64,000 nucleotides of DNA, taken from positions 1 through 64,000 of the forward strand of contig JAAXWO010000011.1 of assembly GCA_013334965.1 (NCBI GenBank). Direction: 5' to 3'. This DNA is from Chlorobiaceae bacterium. Its GTDB lineage: Bacteria; Bacteroidota; Chlorobiia; Chlorobiales; Chlorobiaceae. A program made the translations under genes and the position numbers. The notes below the pieces were generated by a model. It saw only the letters and a program-made list of their open reading frames with translations, searched no databases and was not told the DNA's origin. The number at the start of each line of letters is the position of its first letter. The stretch's first letter is position 1. This document shows, piece after piece, positions 21,241-29,482 of the stretch.

Positions 21241-21384
21241 TCAATAGAATATCATTCGATTCTCTCCGCTGTTCCTCAGCCGCCTTTGAAATAAAATGGT
21301 TTTTTCAAAAATCAACTTCATGAGCCAGGCTGGAATCAGCAAGCCAAAAACAATGGCGGCGATCCATTGAATTAATGATTTCAT
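21241..21384 (-). CDS. Possible 47-aa single-TM small protein
   Basis: MKSLIQWIAAIVFGLLIPAWLMKLIFEKTILFQRRLRNSGENRMIFY*; one hydrophobic segment followed by a positive tail; below ORF-track cutoff; RBS weak. Confidence 0.35.
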   Translation of the reverse strand: MKSLIQWIAAIVFGLLIPAWLMKLIFEKTILFQRRLRNSGENRMIFY

Positions 21385-21498
21385 GGAAATGTCTGTTTAA
21401 ACAAACCGGATAATTCCGAACCCCCGGGGAAAAACTCAACATAAAAAACTGTCCGCACTACACGTTTTCTGATCTATAGCACATTGAATCTCAATGGT

Positions 21499-22461
21499 TT
21501 ATCTCAATTCCCGACGGGTCATCACAAGCCCGGGAAGCATTGGAGCCCAAAGTGTGAACCCCCGTAAAAGAAGGGTTGCCGTCAACGCAGACTCAATCCT
21601 GACACCCAGCGTGACCAGCAATCCTATACATGTGGCCTCAAATGAACCGAGCCCCAGGGGAATAAAGCTGAGCATCGCGACAATCGAAGCGACCACGAAA
21701 CAAGGGAATGCCAGAAACCCTGAGGCTGGCTCCCCGAGAGCATGGAGCATTGCCCAGAGGGTTGCCGAGTCAAGAACAAAGATGGCAACCTGGCAGAGGG
21801 CAGCTTCGACCATAAGCATGGGGTTTCTCAACGAGAGTTCTGATTCCTCGGATACACCGGCAAACGTTTTGAAGATACCAGAAACAACCGGCAATCGCAG
21901 TGGCCATTCAGGCAGGCGATCCTGCCGCCCCAACTGCTTCAAAAAAAGCATCCCTCCCGGGACGGCAAAAATAAACACAATAAATATTCCACCGATTATC
22001 AGCGTCCACTGATGGATATCGTGATAGATCCACAAAATCAGAAACGCGATAGCGGCGACGAAAGCATATGCTATATAAAATGAAAATACATTGAGAAGCA
22101 TGACTGCTGTACCGATCGAATCCGGGACATTTCGCCGCCTGAAAGCGTTGACGACAAACGCTATGCCGCTCAAACCTCCTGAGGGCAGGGCCTGATCGGC
22201 GAAAAGTTTGGCGACAGCCAGCGGAATAAGACTCTTCAGCGGATAGATGACCCCGTTATATAAAAGGGCGCGGTTCCAGATCAAGGCAAGCGAAATATAG
22301 GTGCCAATCTGAAAAACGGAAGCCATGGCTATCCAGCGAGGATTGATATGGCTGAGCAAATCCACAAAACGCGCCAGATCACCGTAGTGTGTAACTGAAA
22401 ATATAATTGCAGACAAAAGAAATATGCCTGCAAACAGTGCAGTGTAGCGGCTTTTTCTCAT
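21499..22461 (-). CDS. Lysylphosphatidylglycerol synthase TM-region/UPF0104 family membrane protein
   Basis: 320 aa polytopic; ALPSGGLSGIAFVVNAFRRRNVP, MLSFIPLGLGSFEATCIGLLVTLGV motifs. Confidence 0.88.
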   Translation of the reverse strand: MRKSRYTALFAGIFLLSAIIFSVTHYGDLARFVDLLSHINPRWIAMASVFQIGTYISLALIWNRALLYNGVIYPLKSLIPLAVAKLFADQALPSGGLSGIAFVVNAFRRRNVPDSIGTAVMLLNVFSFYIAYAFVAAIAFLILWIYHDIHQWTLIIGGIFIVFIFAVPGGMLFLKQLGRQDRLPEWPLRLPVVSGIFKTFAGVSEESELSLRNPMLMVEAALCQVAIFVLDSATLWAMLHALGEPASGFLAFPCFVVASIVAMLSFIPLGLGSFEATCIGLLVTLGVRIESALTATLLLRGFTLWAPMLPGLVMTRRELR

Positions 22462-22702
22462 CGCCTGTATTCAGTCAGGAATCACTTTAGGCCCATCATT
22501 CGTCATTTCCGACATAAAAATAATGAAATACATGCAGTTGGCGGATATTGCAAGTATATCAGGGAAAACAAAAGGAAAGAAACTGGCAAATATATTCCGG
22601 CACCTAATGATTAATCGACAAACGACCCTGTTGGTTCCGCCATGCATACATTCAGGAATATTTCTGTAAAGCCAACGACTCATATCCGGCATTTATAAAA
22701 AC

Positions 22703-22733
22703 AGAAAAGCCCCGTCAAGTGAGGGGCTTTTCT
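22703..22733. terminator. Bidirectional rho-independent terminator
   Basis: AGAAAAGCCCC-gtcaagtga-GGGGCTTTTCT, 11-bp stem. Confidence 0.88.
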
Positions 22734-22823
22734 GAAAAGTACCGCTGATAAATCAGTCCCAACCAAGTTACATCAAGCTATCGCATTCATCTATCCGTTC
22801 CCATTCAGCGGCTATATCCTCTA

Positions 22824-23099
22824 TTACTTGCCGGCTTCTGCTTTCGGAGCTTCAGCTTTCTTGTCTTCGGTTTTCTTGGCAGCTTTCTTGGCAGCTTTTT
22901 TAACAGCTTTCTTGGTTGCTTTCTTTTCTTCTTTAGGAGCTTCAGCTTTCTTGGCGTCAGCGGCAGGAGCTGCGGCTGCAGGAGCTGCGGCAGGAGCGGC
23001 TGCAGGTGCAGCTGCAGGTGCGTCAGCACCGAAAGAAATGCCAGAGATTCCGGTGATGGCAAGGGCGACGATTACGCCGGCGAAGAAATTCTTTTTCAT
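22824..23099 (-). CDS. Secreted Ala/Pro/Lys-rich low-complexity protein (histone H1-like composition)
   Basis: Signal peptide MKKNFFAGVIVALAITGISGISFGA, then (APAA)n and KKAVKKAAKKAAKK tail. RBS-like aaggac upstream of the internal Met; terminator downstream. Confidence 0.75.
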   Translation of the reverse strand: MKKNFFAGVIVALAITGISGISFGADAPAAAPAAAPAAAPAAAAPAADAKKAEAPKEEKKATKKAVKKAAKKAAKKTEDKKAEAPKAEAGK

Positions 23100-23328
23100 T
23101 TTTGTCCTTATTTGGATTTTAAGCAAAGCACTCTTCATTTTTGGAAGCTCTCAGGTTCCCTTCCTATCTATTGTTACGCGCGCTTTTCGATTTTCTTTCA
23201 CTTTTTTTCCAATTCCTCAAAATCAAATTCCCTGAGTAAAATTAATGAATATCAAACAGTCCGCGTCAATTGAACAGATCCTGAGCATCATTTCCACAGA
23301 GAAAATCCATCACGAAAAAACCGCTCCT

Positions 23329-24168
23329 TCAAGGATTTTGAGTCGCGGGCTTTGCAGGGGGGTCAGCCTTCTTTAAAGCGGGGAGCACAGGATTGAACGG
23401 GTTATTCGGAACAACGGTATTGACCGGCAATGGCTGCTTGTTGACCTTTCTCACCCAAGGCCTTATGGATATCGCCTGAAATGTAAGAGGCCCGGTTTTT
23501 ACTCCAGTTACCTTGAGGTATCGACCAGGTGCAATCTGCGCCCCCGGGCGAAGCTCCGCCTTGCCGACGTCTACGCTCCAGAGACGGTTCTTGTAATCCT
23601 TTACCACGGCGATATGTTCAGGGATCGAAACACTTACGACCTTACCGCCCAGATACCCCTTTTCCATCTGTGCCCACCGGATTTCATTGGTGAATACCAA
23701 CTGCCCGTATCCCTGAATATTTTCGATGAGATAGCGATGTATATGCCTGCCGACATCAAAAATGTTCAACACCCCGCAGATCAGGAGACTCACCATCATT
23801 GAACCGGCAATGACTCGAAGTGTCGGATAACGATACCCCTTTTTCGTATGTCGGAACCCGTAATAGGCTGCGAAAATAAACAACAACATCGCTATCAGCC
23901 ATACGTAGGGAATGCTCTCGACAACCTCCTCGATGAATGGGCGCTGGGCAAACAGCCTTTCGATGTTGGCACGGTCAACGATGAAATCGTTATCGAGAAA
24001 AACGTAAATGGCCGTAGCCATCGAGATGCTGCCGGTTATGACCGAAATGACGGCAAGAAGCCAGAATATGGATCGTTTCAGGATGAAATGCCAGCGAGGT
24101 ATAGGGACGACGTGTCTCTTTTCGATTTCATCAAGTATCAATTCAGAACTTATCTTTGGCATAATCAT
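23329..24168 (-). CDS. Integral membrane protein of unknown function, adjacent to an ECF sigma factor
   Basis: 279 aa with about three hydrophobic segments (IFWLLAVISVITGSISMATAIYVF; VWLIAMLLFIFAAYYGF; VIAGSMMVSLLICGVLNIF). Starts 6 nt downstream of the sigma factor stop. Confidence 0.75.
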   Translation of the reverse strand: MIMPKISSELILDEIEKRHVVPIPRWHFILKRSIFWLLAVISVITGSISMATAIYVFLDNDFIVDRANIERLFAQRPFIEEVVESIPYVWLIAMLLFIFAAYYGFRHTKKGYRYPTLRVIAGSMMVSLLICGVLNIFDVGRHIHRYLIENIQGYGQLVFTNEIRWAQMEKGYLGGKVVSVSIPEHIAVVKDYKNRLWSVDVGKAELRPGAQIAPGRYLKVTGVKTGPLTFQAISIRPWVRKVNKQPLPVNTVVPNNPFNPVLPALKKADPPAKPATQNP

Positions 24169-24174
24169 CCACCA

Positions 24175-24756
24175 CTATTTCTTTTCTAAGCAAGCCTTAA
24201 TTTTCTTCTTCGCGCGATTTATAAGCGTAGCAACAGTGCCCTCGGGCATCTGCAGAATGTCCGAAATCTCCTCATAGGATTTTTCTTCAAAAAACTTCAG
24301 GACAATGACGTCCCGATATTTGGACTCAAGCCCATCAACTGCCGACTGAATCTCCAGGGTGAGATGTTTCTGGTTTTCCGGCTCTGCCAATCCAAGGTCG
24401 TCGGCAATTTTTTCGAAATGGTAATCGTTCTCTCCCTTATCTAATACGCACGGGCGGTTCTTTTCCTTTCGAAAGTGGCTAACTGTTTCATTATGCGCTA
24501 TCCGGTAAATCCAGGATGAGAAGGAGAGGGTTGGATCGTAATCGTTCAAATGAATATACGCCTTGATGAATACCTCCTGAAGCAGGTCCTGTGCCATTGC
24601 AGTATCCTTGCACCCCTGACGGACTATATATCGAAATAGCGGTGCCTCGTAACGACGGACAATCGCAGCGAATTTCTGCTTGTTGTCAAGCGTCTTGACA
24701 ACAAGTTCCTGATCGCTGCATTGCTGTTTCTCCTGATTCACAGAAAATCCGGCCAT
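24175..24756 (-). CDS. RNA polymerase sigma factor, ECF subfamily
   Basis: YIVRQGCKDTAMAQDLLQEVFIKAYIHLNDYDPTLSFSSWIYRIAHNETVSHFRK; region 4 VDGLESKYRDVIVLKFFEEKSYEEISDILQMPEGTVATLINRAKKKI. Start probably the internal Met at 24756. Confidence 0.93.
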   Translation of the reverse strand: MAGFSVNQEKQQCSDQELVVKTLDNKQKFAAIVRRYEAPLFRYIVRQGCKDTAMAQDLLQEVFIKAYIHLNDYDPTLSFSSWIYRIAHNETVSHFRKEKNRPCVLDKGENDYHFEKIADDLGLAEPENQKHLTLEIQSAVDGLESKYRDVIVLKFFEEKSYEEISDILQMPEGTVATLINRAKKKIKACLEKK

Positions 24757-24943
24757 AACTCCTGAAAATTCCTGGTGTTCGACAGCAAGACATCTACTGG
24801 GAAGGCCTTTCCGGCAAAACCCGCAAACACGAAAACAATCCTGAGAACCATAAAGCGACACATGCCGGGCGATATGACAGCCGAAGACCTGAAAACAGCC
24901 AACAGGAACCGGCGAGGAAAAAGCTCTTGTTCCGCGACGGCAA

Positions 24944-25489
24944 TCATCCGGGGCTTGACGCAGAAGACTCCTTTATCAAACTGAACCGTCCCCGAATCAG
25001 CACGATCGCCATATACAGCACAATCACTAAATTGGTCGTCAGCAACACGATCTTCAGCCATGTAAACCCTTTCGCAAGTTCATACAACTCAATAGGCAGA
25101 TAAACGCTTCCGCTCAGGAGCGCGAACCATTCCGCCCATCGCCTTCCGAACCATAACCCGTAAGACTCGATAAATCTCATGATCGAGTAGATAGATGCGA
25201 TGAGAACCAGAAAGTGAAGACGATCGTCGCTCATGTTCTGGAACAGCATCTTTGAGATGCTCGGGAAATGTCTGAACGGATCGAAAAGCGCCGTGCGCGA
25301 AAAATGCCCTGAAAAAGGTTGTACTTCCTGATGTACAAGCACAAAAATGTAAAGTGAGGCAGAGAGGACAAGGAGCCCTTTTGCCGCTTCGAATACCGCC
25401 ACAGCCCTGAGCCCGCTTTTTGTCTTGATCAATAAACCCTCTGTTTTTCCGGAATTTGAGTGTATCGGTCCGCACCCCTGCTGACACAA
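24944..25489 (-). CDS. DUF2127-like membrane protein
   Basis: GLRAVAVFEAAKGLLVLSASLYIFVLVHQEVQ; FIESYGLWFGRRWAEWFALLSGSVYLPIELYEL: typical DUF2127 pattern. Confidence 0.78.
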   Translation of the reverse strand: MCQQGCGPIHSNSGKTEGLLIKTKSGLRAVAVFEAAKGLLVLSASLYIFVLVHQEVQPFSGHFSRTALFDPFRHFPSISKMLFQNMSDDRLHFLVLIASIYSIMRFIESYGLWFGRRWAEWFALLSGSVYLPIELYELAKGFTWLKIVLLTTNLVIVLYMAIVLIRGRFSLIKESSASSPG

Positions 25490-25802
25490 GCTACAATTGA
25501 AACAGAACCTGAATATCTTTCCTGTCGGTGAGGATCAGTACCGAATTGCCAGATTCATGGCTATTTACAGTAATCTAAGCACTTGTCGCATTTTTCCTGC
25601 TCTGTTTTTTTAATCGCGGGAAGAGTACGGTTGTATCAGATCAGTTGAACTTCACGATGTTCAATTTGCCTGACGATTCCAGAATAATTCAGAGCGACGC
25701 CCCGGATCGACTATCGCATACCGGATTTAACCAACGCACGTAACTAAAAACTCTCAGCTTGTCTATATTGATCAAAAGTACGATGCCATCATCAAGTGAG
25801 TC

Positions 25803-27143
25803 ATGCCACCTCTTAACGTCCTTATAGTCGACGACGAGATAAACATCAGGAAGACTCTGAAGGTCTTCATGGAATCTCGCGGACATGTTGTCAAACTCGC
25901 CGGCAGCGTTCGAAGCGCCATGGAAGAGACGGAAATGTCAAGATTCAATCTGGCCCTGGTAGATATAAGGCTTGGCACAGAGAGCGGCCTTGATCTGATT
26001 CCTGCGATGCGCAAGGCTTATCCCTGGATGAAAATCGTGGTCATCACCGCTTATGCATCCATCGATACTGCCGTAGAGGCCATGAAGCGAGGGGCCTCCG
26101 ACTATATCACAAAACCGTTTGCTCCCGGCCAACTTGAGCTCATTACCGCAAATATTGCCGCTTTGTGCGAAATAGAAAGGCAAATCAAAGCGCCACAGGG
26201 CCCCCAGAACGATCCTGATCCCGAAAAGTCAATCGAATCCAGGGATCCCGCAATGCAAAAAACCATGGAATTGTCACGACAGGTCGCTGCATCAGAAGCT
26301 GTCGTTATGCTTTGTGGCCAGAGCGGCACCGGGAAAACAATGCTGGCCCGTTCGATCCATCAAATGAGCAACCGGGCGCAGAAGCCGTTCGGTGTGATCT
26401 CCTGCCCTTCTCTGAGCCAGGATTTGCTTGAGAGCGAACTTTTCGGGCATGTGAAAGGTGCATTTACCGGAGCACTCAAAGACAATCCTGGCAGAGTCGC
26501 CACATGCGAAGGCGGGACGCTGTTCCTTGACGAGATCGGAGATATGCCGCTCGTTATCCAGCCGAAACTGCTCCGATTCATCCAGGAGAGGGAATACGAG
26601 CGTGTCGGTGACCATAACACCCGAAAAGCCGACGTCCGGATTATCGCGGCATCAAACATTGATCTGGAAAAGGCGGTCAGGGAGGGCCGGTTCAGGGAAG
26701 ACCTTTATTACAGGCTTAACGTGGTGCAGATCGTCCTGCCATCACTGGCTGAACGCCCCAACGACATTGAGCTGCTGGCCAACAGCACTCTTGCATTTTT
26801 CTGTTCTGAAAATAGTAAAACCATCAATGGATTCACCGAAGATGTGCTCAGCAAGTTTCGCGAATACCCATGGCCAGGAAACATCAGGGAACTTCGCAAC
26901 GTCATCGAACGGGCGGTAATACTCTGCAACAGTGACATGATCAGCATGGATCTGCTGCCAGATACAATGGCTGCGAAAAAAACACCGCTCAGGCTCGGCG
27001 ATCCGGTTTCACTGGAAACTATCGAAGAACAGCATATCCGCAGGATTCTGGCTGAAACATCCTCCCTTCAGGACGCAGCAGCCATTCTTGGAATCGACCA
27101 GGCGACGCTATGGAGGAAACGCAAACTCCTTGGCATCCTGTAG
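25803..27143 (+). CDS. NtrC-family sigma54-dependent response regulator
   Basis: REC domain (LIVDDEINIRKTLKVFMESRG..., ITAYASIDTAVEAMKRGASDYITKPF); AAA+ domain with GQSGTGKTMLARSIHQMS, ESELFGHVKGAFTGALKDNPGR (GAFTGA), GTLFLDEIGD; Fis-type HTH. Confidence 0.96.
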   Translation: MPPLNVLIVDDEINIRKTLKVFMESRGHVVKLAGSVRSAMEETEMSRFNLALVDIRLGTESGLDLIPAMRKAYPWMKIVVITAYASIDTAVEAMKRGASDYITKPFAPGQLELITANIAALCEIERQIKAPQGPQNDPDPEKSIESRDPAMQKTMELSRQVAASEAVVMLCGQSGTGKTMLARSIHQMSNRAQKPFGVISCPSLSQDLLESELFGHVKGAFTGALKDNPGRVATCEGGTLFLDEIGDMPLVIQPKLLRFIQEREYERVGDHNTRKADVRIIAASNIDLEKAVREGRFREDLYYRLNVVQIVLPSLAERPNDIELLANSTLAFFCSENSKTINGFTEDVLSKFREYPWPGNIRELRNVIERAVILCNSDMISMDLLPDTMAAKKTPLRLGDPVSLETIEEQHIRRILAETSSLQDAAAILGIDQATLWRKRKLLGIL

Positions 27144-27150
27144 CCTGCGC

Positions 27151-27197
27151 ATTGCAAAACGCAAAGTCAATCCGGAAAACCCTTTGTGTATTGCAAC
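27151..27197 (+). promoter_or_regulatory. Candidate enhancer (UAS) sites: two inverted copies of CTTTGYGTWTTGCAAY
   Basis: attgcaaaacgcaaag (27151-27166; reverse complement ctttgcgttttgcaat) versus ctttgtgtattgcaac (27182-27197): 13 of 16 identical. Confidence 0.45.
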
Positions 27198-27273
27198 AAC
27201 CCCGAAAATAATCCCCTCCCCAAGCTTTCCCTAAACCCTTTCAGATAAAGGCGTCGCAGATAATCTCCCATTC

Positions 27274-27289
27274 TGGCCTGCTTTTTGAT
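27274..27289 (+). promoter_or_regulatory. Weak sigma54-like -24/-12 element upstream of the APC permease
   Basis: TGGCCTGCTTTTTGAT compared with TGGCAC-N5-TTGCW; GG is kept and spacing is right, but the -12 GC is GA. Confidence 0.3.
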
Positions 27290-27440
27290 AAGGCATCTGT
27301 TGAAAACCGAAGTCACAGCAGTCGCACAAAGAGATGCGTGACTATCGATAAGCGGATTGAGCGCATGGAATCATGGCAATAAACCCATGGCACCGTATGT
27401 GATTGTACAACCGCACCTTTATCAATATCATCACTGACAA

Positions 27441-29423
27441 ATGACGATCAGAAGCGGGCTGAGACAGGCAAAAAGATTCTTTATCGGAGGTTCCCGTGAT
27501 TTTCGGGACAGCAGGATTTTCCACTCTATCTCACTTACGGCCTTTCTCGCCTGGGTCGGACTTGGTTCTGACGGCCTATCCTCATCATGCTATGGCCCTG
27601 CTGAAGCATTCAAGGCCCTTCAGGCACATCCAACCCTTGGGATATTCGTAGCCATCGCCACCGGCCTCACCATTCTCATCATCGCGGCAAGCTATTCCCA
27701 CATCATCGAGCTGTTCCCTTCCGGCGGTGGAGGGTACCTCGTGGCAAGCAAGCTGCTCTCCCCTGAAATCGGCATCGTCTCCGGCAGCGCCCTGCTCATC
27801 GATTACGTGCTGACCATCACCATCTCGATCGCCAGCGGCGCTGATGCCATCTTCAGCTTCCTTCCGCCCGGCATGATCCAGTTCAAGCTATGGTTCGCGC
27901 TGGCCGGAGTCATCATGCTCCTCGTCCTGAACCTCAGGGGAATCAAGGAGGCAGTCATGCCGCTTGTGCCGGTGTTCCTGCTGTTTGTCGTCACGCACAT
28001 TATCGCCATCGCGGTTGCGGTAGGCTCTCACGTCATGAACATAGGCGTGGTGTATCATGAAACAGGGACGGAGCTTGCCCAATCTTTCAATTCCCTCGGT
28101 CTTTTCGGCACGCTGTTCCTTATCCTGAAAGCATACAGTCTCGGCGCCGGCACTTTCACCGGTATCGAGGCCATCAGCAATGGCTTGCCCGTTCTGCGCG
28201 ACCCGAAAATCCAGACGGCCAAGAAAACGATGCGTTACATGGCATGGTCGCTGTCGATAACCGTCATGGGCCTGATGATCGCCTATATTTTCCTCAACGT
28301 CAGGGATACTCCCGGCAAGACGCTTAATGCGGTGCTTTTCGAGTCGATAACCGCGTCATGGGGCGGCTATACCGGCATCACCTTCGTCTGGATCACCCTG
28401 CTCTCCGAAGCGATCCTGCTGTTCATCGCCGCCCAGACCGGATTCCTCGACGGCCCCAGGGTACTGGCCAACATGGCGCTCGACAACTGGCTGCCAAAAA
28501 AGTTCGCCATGCTCAGCGACCGTCTGGTTACCGAACGAGGCATCATCTTCATGGGTGCTGCCTCACTGCTCATGATGATCGGCTCACGAGGATCCGTCGA
28601 TTTCCTTATCGTACTTTACAGTATCAACGTATTCATCACCTTCAGCCTTTCACAGCTCGGCATGGTGAAACACTGGTGGCAGGAACGGGGAAGCGAAAAG
28701 CAGTGGTTGAAAAAAATCGCGATCAACGGCATCGGCCTTATGCTGACGACATTCATCCTCATTTCAGTGCTTATCCTCAAATTTGATGAGGGCGGCTGGA
28801 TAACCATACTGATTACCGGTGTGCTGGTGATGATCACCTTCTTCATCAAGGGACACTACAACAAAACCTATGAAACACTGAAGCGCCTTGATATCATTGT
28901 TGAAGCAGCGGTCATGTCGGGCAGAGACCTCAACGAAAAGGATATCCCTGAACCTGTTTTTGACCCAAAGGGCAAAACTGCCGCCATCCTCGTCAACGGA
29001 TTCAACGGACTCGGGCTGCATACCCTGTTCAGCGTGTCCCGCCTGTTCAGCGGTGTTTATAAAAATTTCGTTTTTGTGGAAATCGGCCCGATCGATGCCG
29101 GAAATTTCAAAGGCGCTGACGAAATAGGCCATCTCAATGAGTATGTCAAAAGCGAAAGCCGCAAGTACGTCAAGTACATGAAAGAGCACGGATACTATGC
29201 CGAGGCGTTCACCTCGATCGGTACCGATGTTGTTGAAGAGATCAACAAGCTTATACCTGATATCACAGGTCGATTCCCTGATATCGTCTTTTTCGGTGGA
29301 CAGCTTGTATTCACAAACGAATCGCTGATGGACCGCTGGCTGCACAACTATACCGTGTTTGCCGTGCAACAGAACCTTTACATCAAGGGCATTCCATTCC
29401 TGATTTTACCGATAAGGGTTTGA
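27441..29423 (+). CDS. APC superfamily permease, KimA/YdaO-like
   Basis: FLAWVGLGSDGLSSSCYGPAEAFKAL (compare GxDxLSSxxYGPEE of YdaO/KimA); about 12 TM segments and a C-terminal soluble domain. Confidence 0.85.
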   Translation: MTIRSGLRQAKRFFIGGSRDFRDSRIFHSISLTAFLAWVGLGSDGLSSSCYGPAEAFKALQAHPTLGIFVAIATGLTILIIAASYSHIIELFPSGGGGYLVASKLLSPEIGIVSGSALLIDYVLTITISIASGADAIFSFLPPGMIQFKLWFALAGVIMLLVLNLRGIKEAVMPLVPVFLLFVVTHIIAIAVAVGSHVMNIGVVYHETGTELAQSFNSLGLFGTLFLILKAYSLGAGTFTGIEAISNGLPVLRDPKIQTAKKTMRYMAWSLSITVMGLMIAYIFLNVRDTPGKTLNAVLFESITASWGGYTGITFVWITLLSEAILLFIAAQTGFLDGPRVLANMALDNWLPKKFAMLSDRLVTERGIIFMGAASLLMMIGSRGSVDFLIVLYSINVFITFSLSQLGMVKHWWQERGSEKQWLKKIAINGIGLMLTTFILISVLILKFDEGGWITILITGVLVMITFFIKGHYNKTYETLKRLDIIVEAAVMSGRDLNEKDIPEPVFDPKGKTAAILVNGFNGLGLHTLFSVSRLFSGVYKNFVFVEIGPIDAGNFKGADEIGHLNEYVKSESRKYVKYMKEHGYYAEAFTSIGTDVVEEINKLIPDITGRFPDIVFFGGQLVFTNESLMDRWLHNYTVFAVQQNLYIKGIPFLILPIRV

Positions 29424-29482
29424 CGCACTCTTGGTGACGATCACGAGATATTCTGCACAACCAAACCGCCGGATGAATTAAT

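Noticed and set aside
22805-23235. ORFs 22805..23062 (-) and 22828..23235 (+) overlapping the Ala/Lys-rich gene
   Set aside because: Low-complexity shadow frames of the repeat-rich coding sequence; the signal-peptide frame is the plausible one.
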